Shown here: in pieces, positions 1-11,205 of the stretch
Position numbering within the stretch: the stretch's first letter is position 1
Layout: the number at the start of each line of letters is the position of its first letter
Source: Saturnia japonica
Taxonomy: Eukaryota > Arthropoda > Insecta > Lepidoptera > Saturniidae
DNA length: 64,000 nucleotides
Direction: 5' to 3'
NCBI GenBank assembly: GCA_033032175.1
Contig: CM065326.1
Location: 11,612,001 to 11,676,000, forward strand
Made by a program: the position numbers and the translations under genes
The notes under the pieces: generated by a model
The model's input: only the letters and a program-made list of their open reading frames with translations
What the model was told of the DNA's origin: nothing
Databases searched by the model: none

Positions 1-232
1 ACTGCTATGTTCAAGGTCCTGGGTTCGATTTTCATATCGAGCGAAGTGTTATTGAGTTTTTCTATGAAATTCTCTATAGCAGCTCGGAGTTTGGCTTTGT
101 GCTCGATTAATGGCAATATGCTCACCCCCTATTACATAGGACCTAAAAACATACCCAGCGAAATGTGGGCGTACATTAGGTACATCTATGCCTAACCCGT
201 CGGGGAATACAGGCGTGATAGTATGTTATAAC
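1..232 (+). repeat. SINE-A, tRNA-derived, 5' end cut by window edge
   Basis: A tRNA-type box B (GGGTTCGATTTT) lies at 21-32. The A box expected just upstream is off the window. The body recurs in reverse at 16977-17138, which keeps the whole tRNA-like head, and at 59405-59490. The shared stretch around GACCTAAAAACATAC and the segment ending GAATACAGGCGTGATAGTAT define the family. This copy carries about 40 extra bases before the last segment compared with the 59.4-kb copy. Confidence 0.7.
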
Positions 233-457
233 CGGTTTTACTGCGTCGTGTGAAAATTTTTTCATTGTTCATACTTAGGTACTTATAAAGTTTCTACTTG
301 TTAGGTGCTACTTTAAGCAACGTGCTTTTGTCTATTCAACAGAGAGGTCTGTACCCTCTACCTCAAAGCGCATAACTCGTTTCATATATTATATTGTTCA
401 GGTTTATAAATTGGTTAGGAGTATACAATTTTTTTTATTACCCTTTTATATTTAAAA
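233..457. other. AT-rich spacer, nothing recognised
   Basis: I see no long reading frame, RNA gene or copy of another repeat in the window here. Confidence 0.5.
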
Positions 458-950
458 CTAGCTGTAGTAGTGGCTGTGCTCGCATAGACAACGGAATGCC
501 ATTGATGCGAATCGTACTAACCCTGCTCCCGTTTATTTGAAAGATAAAAATGGCTATTATTGGTGATCTTTAAAAGATTGTCACATGCTCTTATTGATTT
601 TTTTATAGGTCTTTTTAGAGTCTACAATTATGTTGTACATTAATTTGTTATTTATCGTATGGTTTAGTCAGCATAAGCCATTTAAGCGCCCGAATTGATT
701 CACCATAACTTTTTAATTTTTTGCGTGGAACCCTAATTATTTTTCTAAAATATACGTACCCTAAGTTACTCCTTATAACTTCAGCTATCTGTCAGTATAA
801 GTCCCGTCAAATTGCTCAAAACTTTTTGGAGATAATCCTAACAAACAGACAGACAAAAATAAAAATTTTGTTGTTTTGGTTACGTATATAGTTTTAGTAA
901 AAAAATCTGTTATTTTGACATTATCAACTTTATTAATTATATATGTAGGA
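458..950 (-). mobile_element. Helitron-like element HEL-2, degenerate
   Basis: Read on the minus strand the copy ends in CTAG (458-461) followed by T. It shares its body with the copies at 18995-19306, 49811-50317 and 61214-61656: a segment near GCCCGAATTGATTCACCA, then CTATCTGTCAG, and a run of CAGACAGACA. It has no coding capacity, so it would be a non-autonomous element. The CTAG-terminal region is diverged and the 5' TC end is uncertain. Confidence 0.6.
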
Positions 951-1049
951 GATGACCGGTCACTTACGCGTGAGACTCTTACTGATACCGGCGTGACGGA
1001 CGGTGACCACTCGTAAAAGCAATACTTTGTCATTTCGATGGTATGTTCA

Positions 1050-1754
1050 TCTATACTAATATTATAAAGCTGAAGAGTTTATTTGTTTGGTTGAACACGC
1101 TAATCTCAGGGTCTACTGGTTCGCATGGAAAAAATATTTTAGTGTTGAATAGCCCATTTATCGAGGAAGGCTTAGAGGCTATATAACATAACTCTACGAT
1201 CAATAGGAGCGGAGCATCAATGAAAAATGTTCTAAAAACGGGGAAAATTTATTCCTTTTGAGAGCTTCCACTGCGTGCGCTGCGTGAATGGTTAAAGTAA
1301 CGTAACAATTGTGTGTAAAGAAATTGTATCCCTTAAAAAGTTCACAAAAAAAGTCTGGGACAGAATATTGCTATCTTTTAAGATTTATTCAATATAACCT
1401 TTTTTATGGTAATAAACTTTGTTCTAAAATTATAAATTATTTGTGAATGTGTTTTTATATACATAGTATTAATCCTTATCAAAATAAATACATTATTCAT
1501 CATAAGTATTTAATTTGAACAAAATATCCCTTTTCAGTAATTGATTTAAATGAATATCTTAGGAGATATAACAGTTTTAAAATAACTCGGCAGCAAAATA
1601 ATGATCAAGTATCGTGAGCGCATTTTTTTATGCAGAATAATGTGAAAGGCGGGCGGTACCTATAATACAGTGCCTACGACCTACTCTCTCTCTAACTATT
1701 TCTCTCTTTCTCTCTCTCTTATATGACGCAGACGAAGTTGCGCGGGTCAGCTAG
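1050..1754 (+). mobile_element. Helitron-like element HEL-1
   Basis: The element starts TCTATACTAATATTATAAAG preceded by A, and ends GGGTCAGCTAG followed by T. This fits the Helitron pattern of 5' TC and 3' CTRR inserted between A and T. An imperfect hairpin, CGCAG/TTGCG around ACGAAG, lies 8 bases before the final CTAG. A second, partial copy in reverse is at 20257-20396. A CT-rich simple repeat (about 1683-1722) lies just before the 3' end. No Rep/helicase gene is present, so the copy is non-autonomous. The mariner-type element that follows inserted at the TA directly after its 3' end. Confidence 0.65.
1683..1722. repeat. CT-rich simple repeat
   Basis: Imperfect (CT)n tract inside the 3' part of the HEL-1 copy. 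Confidence 0.8.
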
Positions 1755-1756
1755 TA

Positions 1757-3060
1757 CAAGGTGTCCAGAAAGGGTATCGGGTATTTGTAAGTTCAATGAA
1801 ACAAAAATTATTTGTATGCAATAAAAAAGTTTATTGTTTATTATTAGCATATGAATTGGAGAATTATTTGGAAAAGATGATGTTATCCAAATGATGACCG
1901 TTACGTTGCTGGCACTCTTCTAAACGGAAACGAAGATTGGCGATAACACGTTGACACATAGCTATCGATATTGCTGCCATTTCTGACCTGATGTTTTGCT
2001 TTAACTGGGTTAGATTCGTCGGATTGTTTTGATAAACCTTACTTTTAAGGTATCCCCATGCAAAATAGTCAAGCGGGCTAAGGTCGGGGCTTCTGGGAGG
2101 CCAGTTGATGTTACCCTTCGCGAAATGACTTTATTAGGGAATAATTCGTTAACAACTTCCATTGAGTCATTTGAGGTATGGCAAGTGGCCCCATCTTGCT
2201 GGAACCACGTTCTTGAGTTGAAACCTGCAAACTCCTGCAACTCTGGGACCAAAAAATTTCGCAACATATCGCAATAACGGTCACTATTCACATTAATTGC
2301 TCGGCCTCGTTGATCTTCATGAAAATAAGGACCAATTATGCCTTTAGCAGACATAGCGGCCCAAACAACGACCTTTGGGCTATGCAGGGGTCATTCATGC
2401 TTTCGTCTCGGATTCTCCACTGCCCAGTACCAACAATTCTGCTTATTAACATGACCATTCAGGTGAAAATTTGCTTCGTCACTGAACAGTATGTTGTTAA
2501 AGTTGTTAAATCGCTGCAGCATTTCGTTCGCAAAATTCAGTCGATTAGCATAGTCCGTATCCTTCAATTCTTGAACCAATTGAATTTTATAGGCTTTTAG
2601 ATGTAAGTCTTTCTTTAAAATCGAATGTAAAGACGATTTTTTGATGTTCAACGCTTGGCTTCGCTTTCGGATGGATAAAGACGGATTTTGACGAACCGAC
2701 GCCTCAACTTCTTCAATTGTTTCTTCATCGCGAACTGAACGAGGACGACCAGAGTTTTGAATTTTAACTGTCGCACCTGTATTCTCGAACATCCTGATCC
2801 ATTTCCTAATGCTATCGTCACTTGGCGCGTGGCGTGTACGATATTCCGCACTATAGAGACGTTGAGCAGTCACTATTGAATCACCATTACGATAATACGC
2901 TCGTACGCAAAATGCGCGATGCGTCCCCCGAGTACTGTTCCATCGTGACTAAAACTCCCACAATATGGCGGACGCCACGAACCCCTCCCCGCACCCTTTA
3001 GACGCCCCGTTTCGAATATGGCGCGAAAACAAATACCCGATACCCTTTCTGGACACCTTG
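1757..3060 (-). mobile_element. Tc1/mariner-type DNA transposon, full length, 1304 bp
   Basis: Perfect 32-bp terminal inverted repeats occupy 1757-1788 and 3029-3060; the outer end reads CAAGGTGTCCAGAAAGGG. TA dinucleotides at 1755-1756 and 3061-3062 are the target duplication typical of the IS630-Tc1-mariner superfamily. The internal transposase reading frame runs on the minus strand and is broken. The intact inverted repeats mean the copy could in principle still be moved by a transposase supplied in trans. Perfect ends with few coding lesions point to a fairly recent insertion. Confidence 0.93.
1864..2943 (-). pseudogene. mariner-type DDxD transposase, disabled
   Basis: This is the cut-and-paste transposase of the surrounding element. 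It reads from an ATG at 2943-2941 to a TAA at 1866-1864, about 360 codons, a normal length for the family. An N-terminal helix-turn-helix region contains SDDSIRKWIRMFENTG. The catalytic acidic residues lie in LFSDEANFHLNG, WFQQDGATCH and, in a shifted frame, SPDLSPLDYFAWG. The last two are about 36 residues apart once the shift is allowed for. Three lesions are visible. A run of five G at about 2925-2929 carries one base too many, close to the N-terminus. An in-frame TGA sits at 2391-2393, before PLHSPKVVVWAAMS. One base is missing from the GGG near 2115-2117, just before the third acidic motif. The C-terminus (AMCQRVIANLRFRLEE) resembles the partial transposase at the right edge of the window. 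Confidence 0.9.
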
Positions 3061-3062
3061 TA

Positions 3063-3880
3063 TTTTTATGTTTGGAAAATTGAAGAAAAGTCATTTGAAA
3101 GCCTGGAAGTACTAATAATTTACCAACGGTGGCAATATCGCCGGTGACAGGTAAGTGAGCCTTATTTTGTGTGGTATCTACGTCTAACCAATTTCCAAAT
3201 AGAGTCCACTATATATAGAAATAGAATGACACAGTCGGTGTGGTAGTGGTAGTTACCATCGCTTAAAAGTTTAAACATTCAAAGCTTATCGGTCCGATTA
3301 CGTTATCAAACAAACACTATCAAAATATAGCACACTTCCCCTTCCTTTTTAACGATGTAGTATAGTTCAAGGTCATTCTAGTAAATTCAAGCGTTAAAAG
3401 AAAGATATCTGCAAAAGAACCACAGAGAGTGTAAGTACGACCACAGTGTAGTGAACATCTGAATAATGAATTGGTTTCAGTTTTGTTTTATTGAGTACGA
3501 ATAAATTATTTACATGAAAACGAACGGCATTTCATTACCCACGGATATACAACTATATTTTATTGTTATTGTCTCTATTGTATGTTTATAATGTAGTCTA
3601 TATTTCACATATTTCTTTAGATATAGTATACATAAATGATTTCTGTTAAATTATAATCCTTATTTTAATTGTTTATATTATTTTCTTCTCATTACGCCCA
3701 TACTACCCCTGATTTTCACTCTGAAACATGGATACTAAGACCGTTTTTGAACTAATCATATAGTTTTCATATTCGCTTGGATCTGTAGTTAACGGTGTAA
3801 AATAAAGTTTAAATAAATCAATGAATATTATGTTGTAATTAACGCATTTCATATACATGGATGGTTGCTAATAAAAAATT
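3063..3880. other. AT-rich spacer, nothing recognised
   Basis: Only short chance reading frames. No similarity to other parts of the window noticed. Confidence 0.4.
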
Positions 3881-3883
3881 TTA

Positions 3884-4085
3884 AACAGCAAAGCCTGATG
3901 GTAAGTGCCTACTGTAGTTTATAGACGCTTGTAATACCATAAGTACCGAACTTAAGCCCCTACCCCAAGGAGATCTGAAAACCCTACTCGCTGAAGAACA
4001 CAACATAAGGTTATATAGCCGCAAACGTCTGTAGGGTGGAGGTTTTCCTCCAGGCGGACTGCACAAGTAGAGAGAAATCACCAAA
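3884..4085 (+). repeat. Interspersed repeat E
   Basis: It begins GCCTGATGGTAAG and contains CTTGTAATACCATAAGT and TCTGTAGGGTGGAGG. The same blocks occur in the same order at 59880-60290 and in reverse at 42185-42430. It is non-coding. I recognise the start as a common lepidopteran dispersed repeat but cannot assign a class. Confidence 0.6.
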
Positions 4086-4789
4086 GAAGATCATAAATAC
4101 CTGTCTTATATTTTATGAAAAAAATACGCACATATACACGTCCAAGGGAAACCGATAAAGTTTTTATTTTACGCCGGTTAAAATAACAAGCAATTATTAT
4201 ACCACGCTTTGCTTCTTAACTGAAAACCACAGTCGTTAGTGAGTAAGTTAAGTCGCAATAAAGTGGACGAGTTAGAGAAGTTAAATTAACCGAGACTTAA
4301 GTAATATGATTTTATTTCCCAACGTTGTTGAATCGCATTTGACAAATATAATGTTGTTTAGGTTTTACGTTTTTGAAGTGAAAACTTCTATAGAAAGGTT
4401 TGGATAGTGAGTAAATTCATGTAAGTCGTCATCGACATGGTTACGTTATGTACGTTAAATATTTTGTTAATATTACACAATTATATTTTACAAAGTTAGT
4501 ATTTCTTATTTCAAATTATATTTGTGTTTTATTAATTCTATTATTAATATTAATAACAGTTACTTCTATTATTATTACTATTAATTATATTATTTGAAAT
4601 TTAGGACAAAATTTATAGTTGTATGTTTTCACTTCTGTCGGCAGTCCTTATGACTGCTTTGAATTTTTTATGCTTTCCTTCACTATGGAGCATGGTTTTT
4701 ACTACTTTTTGTTGTAGTCAAACTTATTTTTAGCCTTATAAATAGGATTAGATTGAGTAATATACAGTCAAAAAGTTTTTTCCCTGTAC
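4086..4789. other. AT-rich spacer, nothing recognised
   Basis: Strongly AT-rich, with a TTATTATTA-type tract near 4540-4590. No coding signal. Confidence 0.4.
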
Positions 4790-4922
4790 CACATTTGTTA
4801 TATATTAGCACAGCATTATGCCTTACGGTAACCATAATACAATGCAAAAACAACGGCCACCACCGAGAGATCTCAGCTGCTAGATAGATACTGTCTGATC
4901 CCGAAACGTGACGATCCAAAAG
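4790..4922 (+). repeat. Interspersed repeat N, fragment
   Basis: It shares AACGGCCACCACCGAGAGATC and the GATCCCGAAACG segment with other N copies, for example 36655-36800. N occurs in both orientations in the window and is non-coding. Confidence 0.5.
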
Positions 4923-5094
4923 AGAATTACTGTGATGTGTGAACTATCAATAGTATAAAAGCACCCTATGTGGTAGGCGTTGAAGTAAAAGTTTATTATA
5001 AAACATAAATTAGGCGCCCCACTTTAAATGCTATCCGGGCTGCGACTCGTTTTCTCCCCCTCCCATAACCGGAGTTACTTACTGACAATCTCCA

Positions 5095-5330
5095 AATTAA
5101 TTCAATTTAGGCCCTAAGAAGGCCTTATAAGTGTCAAAACACTACCACCAGTTCGCAAAGAACCGTCAAGAAACTCGATCGGGTTTATCAACATATTATT
5201 TTATTTTTTAATTATTTTTTACAGTATTAATTTATAGACAGTTATTATCATTTTCAGTAGACGTACAGAGAGGGAATGACATCCAGACATCACTTTCATT
5301 CACGTAATCAGTCACTCTATAATAATACCC
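5095..5330 (+). repeat. Interspersed repeat F
   Basis: It starts GGCCCTAAGAAGGCCTTAT and includes a GTACAGAGAGGGAATGACATCCAGACA segment in its second half (longest quoted block kept in outline: GTACAGAGAGGGAATGAC). A second plus-strand copy lies at 56938-57180. No coding capacity. Confidence 0.55.
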
Positions 5331-5524
5331 TTTGATTTAATTGACTCTTTGGCACGTGAAATTATACTATTACGCGCAGTACAGCATAGGCAATACTCCT
5401 ATAAACCCACAGACACAATATGTTCATACATGCGTGCACACCATACAGGTACATGGGTTCTGTAAGGGAACTTTTTTCTTTTTTTTTTCGATAGTTTCGA
5501 CCATGTTGACAGATTACTATATAC

Positions 5525-5735
5525 ATACACATGTCCCTTCCTTCCTCCTAGGAGGCAGGGACATGAATATATGTGTGTGTTAGTTTAGCTCGAATTCTTA
5601 CGGATAGGGAATTATCAGATCGCGATTTCATTGTAATCTAAGCAACAGCCGAAGCCGAGGACCGGTCACTTTGGTAACTTTGCGCGCATGTTTGGCTTTA
5701 GTTTTAGGGCCCCTCAGGCTAACAATATAGTCAGA
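5525..5735 (-). repeat. Interspersed repeat G with 3' hairpin
   Basis: Reverse copy of the repeat at 44760-45070. The shared order on its own strand is TGTTAGCCTNAGNGGCCCT, a GGCCGGACCTCGGCTT-like block, AATTCCCTATCCGTAA, then a hairpin flanked by ACATA-type simple sequence. Here the hairpin arms are ATGTCCCT (5531-5538) and AGGGACAT (5557-5564), with a nested CTCCTAGGAG palindrome. A partial third copy is at 16340-16425. Confidence 0.6.
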
Positions 5736-8229
5736 CAGAAAAAATAGTGCGGGGTATTCTATTTCTAGTGTTGTACTTTGTTGTTACGCTGCCAGGTTGC
5801 CGCTTGACCAATATCGCTGGTCATTAATGTAAAGTATTTGTAGTGACATCTATCCTCGCCATAAATGACGCATCCTACATAGAGACATCTATCGAGCCAC
5901 ATACGACGCATTCTACATCGCGATATTAAAATTAACCGAAAAATTGAGCGTATATACAAGAACCCGACATCAACCATTGGGCAGCAGCCCGCCAGACATA
6001 ACACCCGACTGGTTAGAGGATTCTCCCTTTTCAATACACCATAAACAAAATAACTTATTCATCAAGGCCGAAGCATCGTTTACCGTCGACTGTCAATATC
6101 GATCGCAGACGGTGACCATTCACCGACGAGCCTACGATTTATTATTTATTTCGCGGACGATAGAAATCTAGGTTGAAACCGCACCTCTTTGAAAATGTAC
6201 GGAGCCTTTTATTATTGAAGCAAAAAATCGATTTTATATACACAGCGTGGGCGTGATTGTAGCATATAGAACGAAAGGATGGCGTTAAATTAGGCTTAAG
6301 AAATAAAGTTTATGAATACGGTGTTAACATTGTGCAACAATTTGCAAAAAGAAGATAACATTACAAGATGCAGTTGTAAAGAAAAAAAAACATTTATTCA
6401 TAAGTACTCAAATAAGAGTTAATATTACTTCTGGGAAAATGTATCGCAGTTTGTTGGCAGAGGTTACATTTTACATCAATATTTATTTAGTGTTATATTT
6501 TATTTTTACACTATTCCTAAACTATGGTTTATACGAAAATCTTCACGAAGACACTTGGTTAATTATATTTTTACTGATCTTTTTGTAAACCAGTTAATTT
6601 CTATTTCACGCGATATGTTATTAAAAGTAGTTGGAATTAAATAACTTCTACATCTTTGTCCGTATTGATAAGGACAGATCTATAAAAGTTAACGCAGATT
6701 AGAAGGAAACAAAATCATAAATTAGAGTTAAACATACAGCTTATTTCATTATTTTGGTTCTAATTCAGTGTCACAATTGTTTGTAAATTATTTTTGAAGT
6801 TATACTTGTTTTGGTGCGTTTTGTTGGAGGTAAAGTTGAGAGTTACGCCCGGCATCATGTGTCAGAACTGCGACATGAATAGTATAAAACCTTTAAAAGT
6901 AGTTTAGGGCAGTTCTCCTGCGTGAATAGAATCCAAAAACAATACAACAGCTTTTGCAAGGATCCTAACAATTTCCGCCAACCAACTTCCGCACGCGTGT
7001 CATACATCGTTTTCAACACATTTGCGAAAAAACACTACCTAAATACAACATTTTCTACGCTTTAACTCATATTATTGTTTTGTTTATCAGTCGGAAAGTC
7101 CCAACAATCTTTGACGTTTCTAATATGAAAAAGGCGCGTATTTACAAATGGCGTCACACGCGTATGGTAAAAATTAGAACTACACCTTTCGTCTCATTTT
7201 TTCTTTAGTATTAAAGTGAGACAAATGTTTGATCAAATGCGCCTCCAAGGACGTTCAATCATTCAGATTATTTATTCTCGTAATGTGATGAATGTAAACT
7301 CATTATATATTTTTTTAAAGGAATTAAAAAAAAAAACTCAAAGATTACTAAGAAAGGAGGAGAACGCTCCGTTGCATCGTGCGTAATTTTGAACATTCGA
7401 GCAATGCATGCACGCTTCGTAAATGCATTTTTTTAACAAATGTGTTGCAAAAATAATTAATATTAAAATAATGTTTATAATGTCAAATTATATTCACAAA
7501 ATTAAAAAAGAATATGACCGTCAAGAGACGCCCGGCAGATGTGAAACAACTTAGTAAATATTCAATAAAAAAATACTAAGTGTATGGTGGTCGTGACCCC
7601 TACCAAACGTTTTTAAACTATCCGTATTTTAACATGAAACTTTTAAATTAAGTATCCAGTTTGTTTCATTTAAAAAAAAACTCAGCTCCACACCGCCAAC
7701 AACGGGATCAAAGCGTCTCCAAGTCAACAGCTGCCGGCATTAACTGTTTTACTTTAGAAATATTGATGTAACGTACGCGGGATAACATTTTTGGATTTTA
7801 TTTTTGTTTTATAAAGGAATACGTAAACGAATTCAAGCGTGAAACTTGTATTTTTGTAGTGAAAATAAAAACTGATCAAGTGTGTATTCCTGATAAGGAT
7901 CTCGAACAAAATGAAAGGAAACACAATTATTTGGTAAATATAATACATAGCCCAAATATAACCCTCAATGAGTGAACTCGACTAGCAGTTGGCCAACTCT
8001 TGTTTTAGGATTTAATAATAGTGTAACTAAGATAGGTAGACCGCATCCCACATCAAAAGCTCTGAACTGACCTAAAATATCGGTATTTCTGTTAAATAAT
8101 TACAATATAAACTATCTACAGCAGTTGCGAACTTAGTAATTATTATCGTCGTGGTATTCAATAGTTACGAACAAGAATTTAACAATATATTACGTTATAA
8201 TTGTTACCAAATACGAATGAAATTTATAA
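5736..8229. other. Long AT-rich spacer, mostly unrecognised
   Basis: No gene seen. An imperfect two-copy 39-bp tandem duplication starts at 5845 and 5884 (GACATCTATC...GACGCAT.CTACAT). The rest is AT-rich with only short frames. 7680-7740 weakly resembles 56830-56870 (a CAAAGCGTC..CC.A block). Confidence 0.4.
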
Positions 8230-8269
8230 TTTTGTATGCGGTATATCACGTAACAAAAAATTTGCCAAG

Positions 8270-8805
8270 TCATGTCGAACCAGTATAGGGTTTCGTAGTC
8301 GCCTGTCACAATATGCAGACTTAGAGAGGGGCTTTAAGTAATTTTCAAGGGAAATTGTACGAAATCACTTCTCCAAGTACTTTTATAACTTGTAAAGCAA
8401 ACTTACCTCTGATAATTTTCCTTTTAACTTCATTATATATACTACACCATGAATTTTTTTTGTTTCCAAAACAACCATTTAGCTGACAACCGGGAGGGAG
8501 ACATAATATTCTAACAAAAGTTAGCAGCTTAAGGTTTATTTTTTCGAAAACGGATCCGTGAATTGAAAAATGATATTTGAACGACCAATTCAATGACAAC
8601 CCACACGATGGGATAGACGAGAAACAGTATTCATTCCCATTTTACGTTTTTTTTTTTCAAGATTTGATTTTACCATTTTGTGGCAGCGGGTAATAGCCCA
8701 AATAGCTTTCTAGTACTAAAAATGTCTGAACTAAGCCGTGGACAGACAGACGGACAAAGCGAAACTTTAAGAGTTCCTTGTTGACTTTGGAACCCTAAAA
8801 AATAA
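8270..8805 (+). repeat. Interspersed repeat H
   Basis: A reverse copy lies at 48935-49690, so the two form an inverted pair about 40 kb apart. Shared blocks are AGGGTTTCGTAGTCGCC, a CACTTCTCCAAGTAC block, and the end GTTCCTTGTTGACTT...GGAACCCTAAAAA. I see no reading frame that looks like a protein. Confidence 0.6.
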
Positions 8806-9654
8806 ACGTTGTATTTATTTACGTGCATCAAAAGTTGTACTTTTTTGAATAGTCACACACGATTCTACGTAATATGACATCTCATTTTCGTATGCTGTAT
8901 TATTAGATATTTTACAAAAAATATTTGTACATTATCCTCAGATACAACATCATCTCTGTACACGTACGTGACAAACTTTTATTTTGCGTTAGCTCAAAAA
9001 GTTCACAGTATATATTAAATAGCAAATATAACTTTGTCACGTAATACTTTCAGATGGTATTTGAAAAATATTATTTTCGGATTTATTTCACAACTTGTAC
9101 TAAAAGGCGAGAGGTTTTTAGTGACAAGTTTCAAGACTAGACGCCCGGGGAAGTACTCTAGCTTTTGTTATAATCGGTCAGTGAGTGAGAGCTTTAGTAA
9201 ATCGTCACATATTATTTTATTTTGTTACGACCATATTATGTGATATAAATTTTAACTACATATCCCAAGCCGTTTTGAGGAAAAAAAATTGACATACAAC
9301 AGTGATCCTATAAGGTTTTTCCATTTTTTCCATTATTAAGTATGGAATCCTAAAAAGTTTAAGGATATCGCATCCAAGAAACCTAAATTTCCTAACTCTT
9401 AGTTGATTAACGCTTGAGAGTTAGGTAAATCTCACGAAAACCAGATGAAACTCAACGCATTCAGCTGATTATGTTATACAAAGTTCCTCACTTTATATTC
9501 AAATTTTTGGGTAAATATCAAATAATTTAATATTAAAATATGGTCCTTGCGACATAAATTTGAATTATTTAATCCTTTGTTTCGGCAGGGTAATGTTCAT
9601 CTAGCCTCAGGCAAACAATTTACTACATTATGGCTGTTTGCATTACTTTTGAAG
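8806..9654. other. AT-rich spacer, nothing recognised
   Basis: A 69-codon frame at 9034-9243 has no recognisable motif and I do not treat it as a gene. Confidence 0.4.
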
Positions 9655-9730
9655 AAATGATGGCTCAGTGATAGCTCTTACAGACTCCGCATCGATCGGC
9701 TTAAGTTCGAATCCCTGCAATGTGTCTGAG
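9655..9730 (+). repeat. SINE-C, head fragment
   Basis: tRNA-like head only: a GATGGCTCAGTGATAG A-box region and an AGTTCGAATCCC B box, as in the full copy at 37952-38272. Confidence 0.7.
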
Positions 9731-10404
9731 TAAATAATTATTATAAGAATTGTCAATAACATCATCAGTAAAATAAAATTATTAGTCGAGAATAATTACA
9801 GCGTGCAGAGCCGCGGGGCAAGGTTAGTAAATTTATAAAACACTTTTCTTATATAGCACTAAGTTTTCCCCTCAACTGGAGCCGTACGTTTCTCCCCGTA
9901 TTATTACCGTCTGGCGAAAGTTCGTCGCAAGTTTCAAGTGCCCCGCTTTGTGAAACAGTATCAAATTTTCACGGATCAACTCCATTCGGTTTTATAGTTT
10001 TCAGGCAATTTTTTAAACATTATTTCCTATTTGAAATTCCATTCTACTCCTTAATACTTTTTGATAAATCCGGACTGAAATATAATTTTTACTCGTCTGC
10101 GAAAAAGGAGAGTTATGTTTTTCAATCGTATGTATGTTTTTATCTAGATATATATAAAAGGTAACCGTGAAGGGATTGGGCTCTAATTTGGCAAACAGAT
10201 AATTATTATGATAAAGACATCCGCAAATAACGGATTTATTTAAATTCAACCCCTAAAGGGGTGTGACGGGGGTTCCTATCCAAAATCCTTACACGGGTAG
10301 TATATGTATGTATGTATATTCTTTTGGTATGTTCTGTACCGTAAATCGCTTGATGGGTTTTAGTAAACGTGTTGTCGTTAGATTCGTCTTAATTGTGATA
10401 GTGA
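9731..10404. other. AT-rich spacer, nothing recognised
   Basis: Contains CCCCTAAAGGGG (10251-10262) followed by GTATGTATGT-type simple sequence. No gene seen. Confidence 0.35.
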
Positions 10405-10745
10405 CATAGGCTATTGGGGTTTTTGGCGGGATCTTGAAGTTACATGTTGTGGTTTTCATTTTTAATTCATTAACTTAGGTTTTTGACCCTGTATTATGTA
10501 TATTGGTGGCGTTTTGCTTGATATAGTTTAGTTTTTGTGCTTAATTGAAGTGTATTATAAATATAAGCTGAAAGCATTAATTCTGAGGTCCTATAAAATC
10601 TTCCTAGATAGTTTTAACAAGGGAGCCACCGTCTTGTTAGGATACTGAATCATCATAACACATAACACTATAATTCATTCGATAATGGCAGTAATGGTAT
10701 TCATTAAAGAGGACCAGTTGCCAAGTTAGGAAGAAGAAGAAGATA
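10405..10745 (+). repeat. LINE-like tail J, ends in (GAA)n
   Basis: Blocks TTGGCGGGATCTTGAAGTT, AAGGGAGCCACC.TCTT and GGACCAGTTGCCAAGTTAGG, followed by GAAGAAGAAGAAG, recur in this order at 26815-27287 and 59050-59275. A constant 3' end with a short-tandem tail is typical of non-LTR retrotransposon 3' ends. No coding part is retained. Confidence 0.6.
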
Positions 10746-10848
10746 TATGCTATGTAATATTTAAGTACGACGTATGGGAATCAAATAAAAAGTATTTTTT
10801 TGTCTTGATTTTTAGCAATGGGGGTTTTTTATTTTGTTTCTAAAGTTA

Positions 10849-11205
10849 CTAGTGATCGCTTTAAGGTCGAAATTCGACCAGGGACTTTTTGATCATAGAC
10901 TATTTTCTGTTTGACTTTTACAGTATTGATGACTGACGAGTATTTATTATCTGCATCACTTGCTGTCACTTTCCGTTGAGTGACAGTGTCAATATTTTGG
11001 GGGGGGCAAGTTCAATGGCACTAGTCGGGTTATGATTCGCAGTATTAATTTATTTAATTTAATATATTAGTAACAGATATTATAGATAAACTTTAGATTT
11101 TTGCACTCTAAACTAAACTTTAACCATTACAAATCTCACAGTCTACGCAATAGGTACGCTTAATAAAAGGTACCGAAGGATTTTGCTTTACGTATCAATA
11201 TATAT
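10849..11205 (-). mobile_element. Helitron-like element HEL-5
   Basis: On the minus strand it ends in CTAG followed by T. Twelve bases before that end is the palindrome GGTCGAAATTCGACC. Copies with the same boundaries lie at 24423-24752 and 31321-31678, sharing GACTATTTTCTGTTTGA, GAGTGACA.TGTCAATAT and CCAAATCTCACAGT-like blocks. No clear 5' TC end is seen, so the Helitron assignment is an inference from the 3' end. It is non-coding. Confidence 0.55.

Noticed and set aside
5765..6034. A gene with an in-frame 39-bp internal repeat
   Set aside because: The duplication is imperfect, the frame has no known motif, and in-frame length alone is weak evidence.
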